This document shows positions 50,926 to 64,000 of a stretch of DNA of 64,000 nucleotides, piece after piece. This DNA is from Pyrocephalus nanus. Its lineage: Eukaryota > Chordata > Aves > Passeriformes > Tyrannidae. Where the stretch lies: assembly GCA_038380795.1 (NCBI GenBank), contig CM076260.1, positions 77,723,843 to 77,787,842 of the forward strand, in the 5' to 3' direction. The notes beneath the pieces were generated by a model. That model made no database searches and was not told the DNA's origin. It was given only the letters and a program-made list of their open reading frames with translations. Made by a program: the position numbers and the translations under genes. Every line of letters begins with the position of its first letter. Position 1 is the first letter of the stretch.

Positions 50926-52589
50926 GATGATTTTGAGGTGAAATCTGAGGAGCGCGCCAGTGTCATCCAACAACTTGAGCAAACTATTGAGGATCTGAGG
51001 ACAAAAATTGCAGAACTAGAGAAACAGTTCCCTGCTGCAGAGGTACAGACTGCTGGGAGGGAGCAGGAAAATGAGCACATACATGCAGGAGAACTCAGCA
51101 GTGTGACTCTTCAAAGGAATGAAGAGGAGACCACACCCAGGACTGTGTCACAGGCGAGATCTGTACAGACGTCACCAACAGAGGATTATTTAACATGTAC
51201 AATGCCTTCCATCAGTGCACTGCCACAGCCACCCCCATCACCTCACTTAGAAGGGGGCAAAAGTGAAGGGTCAACTCAGAAATTGCCAGCTCTAGAACTA
51301 CAGCCCACATTTTGTTCTGAAGTCTCCTTAATTCTGTCACCGAAGCTAATCTCAGTGCCACTGGATGCAAGCCAATCAGTACAGAGTACACTGCAGTCAC
51401 CTCTTCCAGGACCCAAAGTTGATTTGTCCCTTGCATTTGAAACACCAGTTTCCCACCAGCCTCTAAGTACTGTAGATGTGACTTGTAGTGAACATCCCTC
51501 TTTGCCTCAAGAGCCCACATGTAGCATTCCCCCATCACTGCCAGCAACCGAACAGGCTGCCTCCCTGACTGGAGCACAGGGTCCTTCCTTTGTCATGTCC
51601 ATGGCAGGAATACCACCCCCACCACCCCTGCCTGGCTCAGGACTCCCTTCTTCTGCTGACTCAGCAGTGCCACATTTGGATCACTCTTTCCCAGGTGTCA
51701 TGATGGCACTCTCCCCTCCTCCTCCACATTTACCAAGTGAGACAATACCAATGCCTCCAGCTCCTCCTCTCCCATGTGCTGGGTTCCCACCACCACCTTT
51801 GCCTGGAGCAGGAGTCCCATCTCCTCTGCCTGGTTGGGGTGTCCCACCTCCCCCTCCACCACCACCACCTTTACCTGGGGCTGGTGTCCCTCCCCCACCT
51901 CCTCCCCTGCCTGGGCTGGAAATGCCTCCCCCTCCACCACCTCTGCCTGGTGCAGCTGTACCCCCTCCACCTCCTCCACCACCTCTGCCTGGTGCAGCTG
52001 TACCCCCTCCACCACCTCTGCCTGGTGCAGCTGTACCCCCTCCACCTCCTCCACCACCTCTGCCTGGCGCAGCTGTACCCCCTCCACCCCCTCCACCACC
52101 TCTGCCTGGTGTGGGTGTACCTCCTCCACCACCTCTGCCTGGTGCAGCTGTACCCCCTCCACCTCCTCCACCACCTCTGCCTGGTGCAGCTGTACCCCCT
52201 CCACCTCCTCCACCACCTCTGCCTGGTGCAGCTGTACCCCCTCCACCTCCTCCACCACCTCTGCCTGGCGCAGCTGTACCCCCTCCACCCCCTCCACCAC
52301 CTCTGCCTGGTGCTGGTGTCCCTCCACCACCCCCTCCATTGCCTGGGTTAGGGATGCCACCTCCACCCCCACCACCGTTGCCTGGAGGTGCACCACCCCT
52401 TCCAGCACCAGTCCAGGGCAGCACCTACCCAGCAGTCCCACAGGGCTGTGGGTTTCTTCCTCCTCCATTACCATCTGGTTTATTTGCAATGGGGATGAAT
52501 CAGGAGAAAGGGAGTAGGAAACATGTGATAGAGCCTTCTCGGCCAATGAAGCCTCTTTACTGGACGAGAATTCAGCTCCACAGTAAAAG
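50926..52589 (+). CDS. FMN2: Formin-2, coding exon 5 (coiled coil, FH1, start of FH2)
   Basis: This exon encodes residues 642-1195 plus two bases of codon 1196. It opens with DDFEVKSEE and then [20 protein letters not shown], a short coiled coil well conserved in FMN2. A Ser/Thr/Pro-rich linker follows ([27 protein letters not shown]), then the FH1 region from about residue 870, densest at about 947-1130. That region has repeated GAAV/GAGV plus 5-9 prolines plus LP blocks, which bind profilin-actin and feed the FH2 domain. The exon ends with [10 protein letters not shown] and [16 protein letters not shown], the beginning of the FH2 lasso with its conserved Trp. The acceptor is TTTGAAAG|GAT and the donor is AAAAG|GTAAGT. 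All six frames are open across the repeat because its period is a multiple of three; only this frame matches formins. Confidence 0.97.
51840..52390 (+). repeat. FMN2: FH1-coding minisatellite (33/42-nt units)
   Basis: This is a tandem array within exon 5. The main unit is 42 nt and encodes [14 protein letters not shown]; shorter 33-nt units encode [11 protein letters not shown] or [11 protein letters not shown]. Order: divergent edge units (GWGV, GAGV, GLEM), then GAAV-8P, GAAV-5P, GAAV-8P, GAAV-8P, GVGV-5P, GAAV-8P four times, GAGV-6P, GLGM-7P. The 42-nt units are nearly identical at nucleotide level. One variant (CTGGCGCAG start, CCACCCCCTCCACC core) occurs twice, near 52065 and 52265, each time just before a GVGV or GAGV unit, pointing to a multi-unit duplication. 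Copy number is likely variable and hard to assemble. Confidence 0.95.
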
Positions 52590-53830
<1,241 letters not shown>

Positions 53831-56800
53831 TAGGCTAGTTTTACATAAGGGCGAATTTTTGCATGAAGCTGAAGTGAATTCTGTCTAGTGTGGAATTGTT
53901 ACCATATATATATGTACACACCATAGAAAAAAACAAGAAAAGGAGATGGAGTTCAAAGTTATACATGGTAAAGACTGAAGACTTCTTTTTTTATATAAAT
54001 TACTTTCCAAGTATGTATTTTCTTAAAAATATCTTTATCCACTTTAACAAAATTAAAACTAAAATAATTATGTATACGGTGCTTTGAAATTGACTGCAGA
54101 TGTGCAAGGAGAAGTATATAAATTATTCTGATTAATTTTATATATTAAATAATTATTTGCATATGAATTACCATGGCTTCAGAGAAAAATTATGTTTCAG
54201 AATATACATCCTAATTTTATATCAATCAGAACGGTTCTAAGTTTGTGTTTATGTATATAAAGAATATGAAATTTATATATACAATGAATGACAAGCCACA
54301 GTTGGGAGAAATCCAACATTAATCAAACTGGTTTCTTGAGACAGAATGCTGTACAATACAATAAAAATGGGAAACATATTTTAAATGTAGAAGTTTAAAC
54401 CCCAGAGTAAGAGAATTGAATCTGAATGTTTACATGACTAGTGAGCTGTAATCTTCTTGGTATCTTTGTAAAAATCAAATTGTGGTGGTATGTTAAGTAA
54501 TTTGCAATTAGACTTTCAGGCTACAGAGAAGAATGGTCTTATGAAGAATCCTAAACAGCAGTTAAAATTCTTGTTTTATCTCGGTTTCATATTCCTGTAC
54601 TAAATTCAAAACTAGGCTGTTCTTTCCATTATCTTTTGAAATACAGGTTGATGCTATACAAGAGTTTTTTCCACATTCAATATACAGTGGGACTCTTTGT
54701 AACCTCCATTCACTAGATCTTGTATCTGGGTATGACCTCTCCACATATTAGTTCTGGAAATCTGGCCCCCAAATAAACATTTTGGTCAGCAATATAAACA
54801 CGTAGGTGCTTTAGTCTATTGACAAGCTGCTGCAGGCAACAAAAGCAGTAATGAAGTTGGGATGATTATTCCAAGGTGTTGGATAAAATCTTTCTCTGGA
54901 TGCATGGGAAGGATAACATAGCCAACATACCTCTATGCTGCACTAGGCTGTACTAACTGGGATGGGAGGAAAGGCAGTGGTACTGCTGCTGCCTTGCTGT
55001 CCTGTAGTAAATCTGTGAAGTCCAGGATCTCTGCTCCTCTTTTCTCCTAGAAAAAGCCTTTTTTAATGGTTATTCTTAGCTAAGTTACTATTGTAGCTCT
55101 TTAAGTTAAAAACCGAGTGCAAAGGTGTCACCTGATGCTTTGGGTACGAACCGTTGGCCCCTTCACATTTGATAAGGTTTGGGGACGAAAATCTCTCAAC
55201 AGAGTAGAAATGATGACTGGTTTGTTCTGTAACATAAACAATCCTTAAAGATAGTCAGTGATTATGAATAAACACTAGATTTAGATTTTAATACTAAGTA
55301 CTTATTTTTCTTGCAGTACCAGAAATTTAGATATGTTGTAAATAAATAATTAAAAAAAATAGCTAAAATGAAATTTAAATGACTGATTTTTCTTAACTTA
55401 TTTGAAAGGAACAAGTTGTTTCTTCTGACAGAAATTTCCACACAGAAATTTAAAGCAATCAAAGTAGTTGTCATCTAGAACAAATATTTCTGTGGACCAC
55501 CTAAATTGACAGAGGAGAATCCTCAGTGTGTTTATTTTCTGCTGGTGATCTAACAAATGTGCTGCTCTCGAAAATAGAGAGAAATTGCCTAATGGAGAAT
55601 TCTGAGTTGTTGAGCTTTAGTATCTGGGGAGAAAAGATCAACCAAGCAGAAAATCACAGGCTTTCATTAGAACTACGATTAGAGCTATCATTTATTGCAG
55701 ATGTCAAAGTTAAATATTCATGTGTGAGAATCTAGTTAGGGCTTTTCATAGTATTGACATGAGACAACTGAAATAAAAAAGCTTCACAAATGTATTCCAT
55801 ATACACCCTCTCACCAGTTTGAAATGCAGGACTTCATTTTTTAAATTCTCTTCATTTATCCTGCAGTAAACACGTGGATAATGAAGTCCGTCCATGTTTA
55901 TCAGAAGAAACAGTTATTTGGGGAAAGCATGGCTGTAATTCCACAAGTATGTTTTTACAGGGAGCACCAAGAGCTGTTTAAGTGGTTACTGACTTACATG
56001 GCTTCTATGATAGTTACGGGTGTTGTAAAGATCTTACAAATGGTGTTTCTGCAGTGATTTTTACAGGGATGTGTTATGCGAAGCAGATGTGTTCTGTCAC
56101 CTGTTGAGCTACGAAGGAGCATTGTAAAGAACAGAACCAGGACCCTCAAAGCTCACTCTGCTGCTTTCCAGAATAGCTCTTTTCTGGCAATTGATTTTGC
56201 TCCTTGCACTGATGGTGTAGTGTCTGCTGAGTGGATGTATTGCTTAGGTGGATTGGATGTAAAATACTTGCTACACTGGAAATAGTAATCATACCAAAAA
56301 ATGCCCAGATAACTTTCAAATGTATCAAATATTTTTTATTATATACAAACATATGATTTTAATAAAACTGTTTTTGTTGTAAGCTGAAATAAAAATGTAT
56401 TTACAGAGGAGGCCACATGGCAGAAGGGAGAATTCTAACTAATCTGAAGGAAGATTTGATAGTTTTGGGATATTTTAGTGGATGAAAGATTAATTATTTT
56501 GGAATACACTGCTGTGCTGCATGCAGAGCTTTCTATTCTAAATGTCATAGAGTATATGCATATGTTTCCTTGTGTATGTATGTATATAGAGAAGCATGAT
56601 ATAGTATTTATTATTAAATAGTGAGCCCTTTTTAAGTAGTAAAAGTATCTATATTATTCTGGATTGGTTCAGTTGTTTTGTGTAAATGAATGAGCTAATT
56701 TCACCCTAAACATGTATTGGTTCTAGTTGTTTTCTTCTTGGTATGATCATCTGCTAATAACTTAATACAATATAAATCAATAATGCTTTAAAAGAAAATC

Positions 56801-57299
56801 AATATTACATCTAGACTGAATGAAGGCCACATTAAAATCCATTCCAGAACTTTAAAGAAAAAAATAATGAAATGTTACTATTTATTTGTGAATGCAGCTA
56901 ATTTTATTCTCACTGTCTTTCATTTGGTGCTATGGTAAAAACTGATTTATTTCACTCTCTAATGCATATATATCAAATTCTCAGCTGCTGTAAATGTGTG
57001 CAGACTTGCTCAATGATAATGTCCACTAAATCTTCAAAGAACGTCCTTTATAGCTATATTGTAGGTGGGGCTGCCATTGCTACCTATTAAAGTGGTCTGG
57101 CTTTCATTATAAGTCTCTGTTATAACTTTGCCAGAATTCAGCTCTTTAGGCTGCAAATTTTTTTGGGTTGGAGTTTGTTTTTTCCTCCCCAGTTTGGGTG
57201 TCTCCTTCATTTTGCCAATATTAAGAAAGAAAACAAAGCCTGGTTTTGATCATGTTCTCATAGTTTCACAGACTTGAAATATGGGAAAAGTTTACCAGG

Positions 57300-57383
57300 T
57301 ATATAATTATTTATATATATGTGTGTGTATATATATAATTATATTATAATATATATTATATATATTTAAAATATATATATATA
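57300..57383. repeat. AT/TATA microsatellite with TG core
   Basis: This is an AT-dinucleotide-rich tract with an embedded GTGTGTGT run and TATATATA stretches, about 84 bp long. It is self-complementary and likely unstable in length. Confidence 0.88.
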
Positions 57384-59060
57384 GTAAAAAATTTACCAGT
57401 TGTATAAAGAGTTTCTTGAATTTTGAATCTCTAAATCTGCTCCTCTTGCTTAGGAGAGACGTTGGGTATAATCCTGAAGATTTCTTTTCCAACTAAGTAG
57501 GTTGGAGAACAAGGGCCAAGAGGAGGGAGGCAAAGGAAGATCAAGATAAGTAACTGGGGAAAGAACAAAGAACTGAGATCTGACAGGTGAAAATACAGAG
57601 CATAATAGGGGTGATTATGTCACCTCTTATTCTGTAAAAAATAATTTCTCTCAGAAACTTGATGGGAGACTAAGGTGTCCTTGACCTGGTTGTCCTTTCA
57701 GCAAATAGTGGATCTCATCAAACCTGTAGTCTTTGACCTAAGCAGAGGGTAAAACTCACTCTTGGAGTGTCTTGTTCAGCTGTGCCATGTAGTTACAGTA
57801 CTAGTTATGGTTATGTGGCTGGATAGTCTTTTTCATCGGATTCTTTCCATAGCTAGAATGGATTGTGTGGAATAAGCTCAGTTAATAATGATTACTTATT
57901 AAATTAGGTTGTTACCTGTGTAAAAAATATGCTTTGTAGCAGTTGTTGCAGCACTTAAAAAACATGTAATTAATGAAGTAGGAAGAAAAAGGGCAGTCCT
58001 GTGATTAAGGCCACATACTCAAGAATGTTGGCAAATGCAATATCAAAAATCTGTTTTTAAGGTGAACATTGGCTAGCGTACATTGAATGGGTTCAGTGGA
58101 AAAATGGTACATACTCCAAAAATCTTGGTATCACTGTCAACGTAATAAGGATACAGAATGGGCTGAGCTGACTTGCACAGATTACTTTCCTAACCTTTGA
58201 ACAGTTGTTTTAGAAGCTTTACTGATAAATCTCTAATTGCAGTTTTGGAAAATATTATACATGTAACTGCAATGAACTTTTCATTCACAAACCATGTGAT
58301 TATAATCTATCATGTAAATGAAAAAAAAAAGTTAGATACTCTCATGTGGATAGTCCACTATTAATCTGTTAACATTAAGATTTTAAACTCCCCCTTCCAC
58401 CCCAGAAAATAAATAATAGGTTACTAAAATTTCATTCAGTTTCAAAAGCCTTAGATACAAAAAAAATGTGTCAATAAAACAGTTTAGTTAATGATTTTAG
58501 GATTTTTGAATTTTCAAGTTGAACATGAAGCTGTGGTAATAGAATACATCTAGAAATAAAATGCCACATAAGTATAAATTGACAAATTAGGTAAATGCCT
58601 TATTGAGTTAATAGACAAAAGTTTATTCATGTTTATTCATTTACAGAGACTGACATAAAGGGAAACATAAGTTTATTCCCTCTGCAAACAGTAGAGACAC
58701 TTTCTTAAGGAGTTTCTGTATCCACACTTATAGACCTTTTAGGTGTGTCAATGGCACAACAATTTGCTACAATTTTTTGCACTTTCCAGAGACACAGTTG
58801 GGGTTCTGCTGCCCCCACAGATGGAAATTTTAGAGGACTTGTATTTTATTTATACAAGCAAATAATTAATAATGTCATGAAGTTATTTATGAAATTAAAT
58901 AATATCTCACTTTATTTTGTGGGATGCTGTACAATGTGGTCTGGTTCTACCTCTCATTCTCTTCTTTATACAGTTTACTGTATGTTTTGTTATTATATTA
59001 TTTGTTTTGAAACTGTATCGACAAAGTTCTCCTTGTTGTAAACAGTTTTACCTGACTGCA

Positions 59061-59105
59061 TGCATATATATGTGTGCGTGCATATATATATACACACATA
59101 TATTT
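59061..59105. repeat. Compound TA/TG/CA microsatellite
   Basis: GCATATATATGTGTGCGTGCA is followed by TATATATATACACACATATAT, a compound alternating purine-pyrimidine tract of about 45 bp in intron 6. Alternating tracts can adopt Z-DNA, but no function is implied. Confidence 0.85.
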
Positions 59106-59199
59106 GTTTAAAATCTCTGTATCCATTCAAACTTTATAGTTTGATGTCCTCTATTAGCCAAATTCATTATGCATTTCTCATTCTTGCTTCCATCCTGCC

Positions 59200-59220
59200 T
59201 TTTTTTTTTTTTTTTTTTTT
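59200..59220. repeat. Poly-T tract (21 T)
   Basis: An uninterrupted T run in intron 6 after CATCCTGCC. It is not associated with a recognisable retroposed sequence. Confidence 0.85.
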
Positions 59221-60221
59221 GACCTTATGTTTGCAAGTTTAAAACCAAACACATGAGCTTGGTATCTGACAATCTTGCAAACTCATCTTGTCACCTAAGA
59301 GTTCTGCGGGTTTCTCTATGTAACAACCTGTCTTAGATATTGCTGCAGCTTATGGATTCTGTATGGACAAGAAAAGTTATGTTCATTTCTTAAACAGAGG
59401 AGCCATGTACAGTGTCTGAAAAAGGTCTCGTGCTTTGGAAGACCTCTACAGCGGAAGGTCTTTTTGACAGTTTGTTAAAATAAAAATAGACTTTGGATTG
59501 GATTGACTGAGATGCAACTGTTCTGTGAGACAGAAAGCTGAATGTCTAAAAAGCATAAGCCAGATCTTGAATACCACCAGAAAGATAGCTGCCTCTCTGG
59601 TCTGTTGTACTATTATTGCTGTACCTGACATGGTCAAATAGAGGCATCTTAGATACAGCCATCTTCTCAGGGAGGTTGGAGAGCGGGCATTGCCATAGCC
59701 AGCAGTCCTACATGTTTCAAATATTTTCTATCTCTCCATGATGCTTCTGTCTCTGTCAGTGCAGGGGTTCAATGCAGTGGTTATTATAGTATTGGATGAC
59801 ATCAAGAGAGAAAGAAAGAAGACATGGAGATAGCAGTACACATTTTCTATATCTCTGTCCATACTGATTGTGCTAAAGAGGCAAGAAGCAGCATTTTTAT
59901 TACAGTAGTTTTCAAACTCTGATCAAGCAATCTCAGGTTGTTTCAGAATTAGTGCATAAAGACTGAATGTGTTTCACCTAGCAACAAGTACAGTGGTCAT
60001 GATGATTTCGTTAAAAAAATAACTGTCTAACTAAAATGTGAATTTAGTTGTCTGTATTACTGTCAGATCCTAACTCACAAGTTAAACAGTTTTTACTGTC
60101 AGCATGAAAATCAGGGTTTTAGGATTAATTTTTTAGTATTTTTTAATTTGTAGATAATTATTAATTTTTCAGATGTTTCCTTAAGGCTATATTTGTTACT
60201 GAGTACTGACTTCAGTACAAA

Positions 60222-60285
60222 CTGAAGGAGTTGGACATGATGATCTTGATGGGTCCCTTCCAGCTCAGTGTATTCTGTGAAACAG
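60222..60285 (+). mobile_element. CR1 LINE 3'-end fragment
   Basis: GGAGTTGGACATGATGATC, then TTGATGGGTCCCTTCCAGCT and CAGTGTATTCTGTGAAAC, match the last 60 or so bases of avian CR1 elements, the 3' UTR ending in the ATTCTGTG tail. It lies on the plus strand, unlike the other two copies, and is severely 5'-truncated with no coding part. Confidence 0.88.
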
Positions 60286-63277
60286 CAAGTACAAAATGCT
60301 GTTATATTATTCACAGTTGGTACACTGAATATTACCATGCTTTTGACTGTAACCATATGTCTGCCTTTAAGAGTGGGAACACTAAAACTTTTACAGCATG
60401 GGTTTTTTGCTTGTTTGGTGTTGGTCTCTCCTACTAAATACAGTACAGAAATTCTCACCTTTCTTTGGGAGTTTTTTTGTTTTAGGAACTTTTCTTTTTT
60501 TTTTTTGCATTTTTTGCCCTTTCTTAAACACACTTCCTCCACTCCTTTAACATGTCTGTTTCCCTGAATTGATAAGCTAACTTTTTGTATATTAATTAAG
60601 ACTATTGGTTTCAGATGTGTTTGGGTATGCAATAGGTTTTGAAAGAATTTTCAAAAAAATGTGTGCAATTGCATGCCTAATTTAAGTACACAGTGACAAA
60701 ATTGTTCATAGCAGTAAGGGTGCAAAATTGCCTGCTGAGTGCATTTCAGACCATTCATAAAAATTCTGGGTTTATACAGTTTCTAAGAAAATTTAGCTTT
60801 TGGGGGATTTGGTTTTGGGTTTTTTTTTTTTTTAGAATTTCTATTATAGCATTTGAACGTGCATTTGCATTACTAATCCACAGAGACATTTTGACAATTA
60901 CAAGCATAAGATCTAAAAATACAAATTTTTTCGTATCCTGGTCCCTTAGCTGATGTAAGAAGGAACAGCTATAACTGAGGAACAAAACAGTGAACAAAAC
61001 TCTCAAAGAGGAGCTTAGGTATGGAAAAATAAAATCCTTGTGAGCTATTTTTAAACCAAAGGATTTAAACTTTGGGTTTTTTAGCTTTATCACCTATTCT
61101 AGTCCTTAAAGTTGGTATTCTTATTTTTTTATTAAGGGGGATTTTACCATTGCTCAGTCTCCTGTTGCAGGACACAATACTTATCTAACTTACTAGTGCA
61201 TATCTGAATCTAAGCAATCTAAGCATTTTTTCAACATAACTTCATACATAACAAATATTAGCTGGGGTAGATATTTCTTAGTAAAAGATTACTTATACAA
61301 TAATAGTTTTATGATAACAATTTCAAACGATGCTATTTTAGTGATAAAACAGCACCAAAGGGCATGAACTGTTTCTCATCCACATGGGTAAAAGCTTTAT
61401 TTATGAAATAGCACAGAAGGGTAATTGAGAAAATGAATGAAAAGTAAATATTATGTTTAATCTTTACCCTCAAGCATAAAGTTGCAGACACAGCTGCTTG
61501 ACTACACTAATTTGCATAACATGTCAACAACTTGCATTTAGAACTATATGAAAAAGAGAATTTTGAAACTTTAGGTATTGCATTATAGACTATGAGAACC
61601 TTCAGTGGGGAAAGAAACCAGCTAGTTTGTGTGGGGAATTTATAGAATTTTGTTTAAGGTAGCAAACAGAGAGGTGATGAAAATTATGGTTCATAGTTGA
61701 TATTCTGTGTTAAATGTTTAGTTCAGTTAAATCATTATGTGCCATCAGCATGGATATACTGTGTGACAGCCAGGACTGGGTGCTGGCTTTGGGACTTTGG
61801 TTTTTTTTTAGGTATTAAGGAAGTGTTTGGTCTCCTATTGTGCCAAAGTGATCCCACTACTTGAAGTAGATCCTGTTTCCACTCTCACAATTGCCATTGC
61901 CAACCAGAAGTTATTTCCTGCTTTATCTTTAAAAAAAAGGTAAACAAAAAAATTAAGAAAAACCCACTGCACACACACCCCCACGCCACCCCCACCATCT
62001 ATAAGAGTATAATATTCTGTTTTACCTGTAAGAAGACAAGGATATACATAGGAAAGATGTGATGGGTCCAGTTCTGTGATTGTCCACTTTACACCTGGAA
62101 TACCCTTGAGTCTGCAGAAAAGAATTGTTGTCACAGTATGATTTGAGGAGACTTCACTACTGCCTTGATCCTATCTCTTAACATCTTACTTGGAATTTTG
62201 GGTTTTCTGTGTCCTCTCTGCAACAGTTACAACCAGGCCTTTGTAAAGTGGAGCTTCGTGCATGTGCCTTCTCACAATATGCAGTAGTTTTTCTTAACCA
62301 GTGAGAGCTTTGGGATAATTTTGCTTAATGCTGGCAGTTAAAGCCAAAAACAGAAAGCAAGAATCATTGCAAAATTCCATGGATTAGCTAAATATTATTA
62401 CAGGGAAAGAGAATCTTCATATTTTTGCTTCAGGGTTCTCATCAAACATGTGTCTTGCATTACCTTTAACTAAATATCTTTTTGACTGTATTTGCTTGTG
62501 TTAAACAATTGGGAACAAATTTGGCATGTAGTTTGTTTACTGCTCAACAATGAGGACTACTAAACAATTAGAAAGTTTGTCCTAGACTTCAAGCTGCAGA
62601 TAATATCTCTAGCTTCCTTTTAATTTATTTATTTTTTGTTTAAAGCAGAGTTCCAGAATCCAGTCTAAAAAGGAGCTATGTATTGTGTCTGAGGCTTTAG
62701 ATCTTGTAGAGATTGGATTTATCAAACTTTTGTTGTTCTGCCTTTAAATGGCGTCACTCGTCTGCAGTCTGTAGGCCCAGACTATGCAGCTGATTTGTTT
62801 TGTTTTATTTTTAAATGTGGGAATTGCTTTAGGCATTTGTGCTAATATTCATATTTTCTGAATTAGTGTTGTATTGTTACAGCCATTTTATTGGTGCAAA
62901 CTACAGTATTCACAGAACTGACTTAAATGGGAATGAACTGACTAATAGAGATTAATGTAAAAGTTGACATAAATCCTAGATTTTAAATAAAACCAGAAAA
63001 AACTGGTAGCTGCCATGTAAAAACTCTATCTGTTGTTCTGCTCCCATTCACCTGACAGTCGTGCTCTTTGGAGCTCTTTACACACTGTCATGGTTCAGAA
63101 TTTTGTAGCAAAGATAACCTATTCTTCAGAGGGACAGTTCTTTTTAGTTATTATTGTTGTTTCCCTTCTGATCACTGGCAAAATGTGGCACTCAGCAAAT
63201 AATTTCTCCTGTCCATCAGCTCACTTTCAGAAAGAGCAGTTGCTTTTTCCTGCTAACTTTTAAGCCAGATTCCTTTT

Positions 63278-63345
63278 AGAGCAGAGGACTCGAAGGGATT
63301 TACTAGATCATGAAATCTGGTCCTATAGCAGGAACAGCAATCATG
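63278..63345. mobile_element. Possible ancient CR1/L3-type relic (tentative)
   Basis: AGGACTCGAAGGGATTTACT, then AGATCATGAAATCTGGTCCT and ATAGCAGGAACAGCA, loosely resemble the 3' region of old CR1/L3 elements in sauropsids (pattern: AGGAC-GGAAGGGACC, then TCATCTAGTCCAGTCCC, then GCAGGA). The match is degenerate and judged by eye. Confidence 0.35.
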
Positions 63346-64000
63346 TTCTAGCCTGCATTATAACAGCGTTTCAACTTATTTGATTCTTTTTTTCTCTAAT
63401 GTTGGTCTCCTTGTTGTATTTGTAGACCTGATCTTGGTTGCTGTCTGAGCTTTAAGTTGCTGATGGGGGATAGAAACTGTGATTTCAAAATTTGAAGTGA
63501 ACATAATAGTACATGGGTGCTGATACCATTAGAAGTGGGAGATTCACAAGAGCACACTCTAGCTCATTCTTGCTCTTTGGTTCTCCAGGACCAACAGCGT
63601 AGTTCTGCTTCCTTTGGAAAGGAAGTTTGGTCCTAGGTAGGTTCACACCCAAATGTAGTTGCAACATTGTTTTGGGGAAGATCATTTAATAAAGCTATTC
63701 TATTCTCAGTTTTCTTCTTTTGTTTTATTTTACTCCTGGACATCATAGCATCCTGCATCAGTTCCGTTTCTACTTTGTTTCTGCAGAATATGAGTGGCAA
63801 GAAATGTACACACACTTGCTAGTTTGTGTGACTTGTTACTTTCTAATGGGACTTTTGCAATGGGTTTGCATTCGATTTTTAATTCACTTTGTTTGTCAGC
63901 TTTGGGATAGTTTTCTTGTTCAAATTAAAGGCAGTAAAGGACTCTCACTTTATGGTGACACCAGCAAACTCAAGTTATGTTATTAATATGAGATGTTTCA

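Noticed and set aside
51681..52546. Long open frames on the minus strand and other plus frames across the FH1 repeat (up to 282 codons)
   Set aside because: They are shadows of the tandem repeat: unit length is a multiple of three, so all frames stay open. Translations are monotonous and only the formin frame matches a family.
60111..60632. 173-codon minus-strand open frame in intron 6
   Set aside because: Lys-rich translation from T-rich DNA, overlapping a CR1 3' end. No homology, no splice or promoter context.

Overview
The window is a vertebrate nuclear locus, almost certainly from a bird. The evidence for a bird is three CR1 non-LTR retrotransposon fragments, two of which still read as the C-terminal end of the CR1 reverse-transcriptase ORF; very little other interspersed repeat; and compact AT-rich introns. 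Which bird cannot be told from the sequence alone, and another CR1-bearing sauropsid is a remote alternative.

One protein-coding gene explains the window: the 5' part of FMN2 (formin-2, an actin nucleator and elongator), on the + strand. Six coding exons were placed by matching protein segments to vertebrate FMN2 (from memory) and by requiring GT-AG sites with continuous phase: exon 1 CDS 367-1912 (possibly open upstream to the window edge), exon 2 18266-18432, exon 3 30078-30225, exon 4 34992-35053, exon 5 50926-52589 and exon 6 53656-53800. Joined, they give 3732 nt, or 1244 codons, with no internal stop. The encoded part is the long disordered N-terminal region (exons 1-4), a short coiled coil and the proline-rich FH1 region (exon 5), and the start of the FH2 domain (end of exon 5 and exon 6). 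The rest of FH2 and the C-terminal tail were not found and must lie beyond 64000.

Layout: 1-366 is an open 5' leader with several short upstream ORFs. The introns are 16.4, 11.6, 4.8, 15.9 and 1.1 kb, followed by at least 10.2 kb of intron 6. They hold CR1 fragments (21915-22240, 33738-34115, 60222-60285), T-rich, A-rich and AT microsatellites, several inverted repeats, one CTCF-like site and a few base-composition islands that could be conserved regulatory elements. No second gene, RNA gene or recognisable pseudogene was seen. Most short open frames in the introns lack homology, codon bias or splice support.

No clearly new biological system was found. The best leads are a higher-order minisatellite in the FH1-coding exon, an in-frame ATG-less open leader upstream of the MGNQ start, and a possible 33-nt phase-0 cassette microexon in intron 4 (47585-47617).
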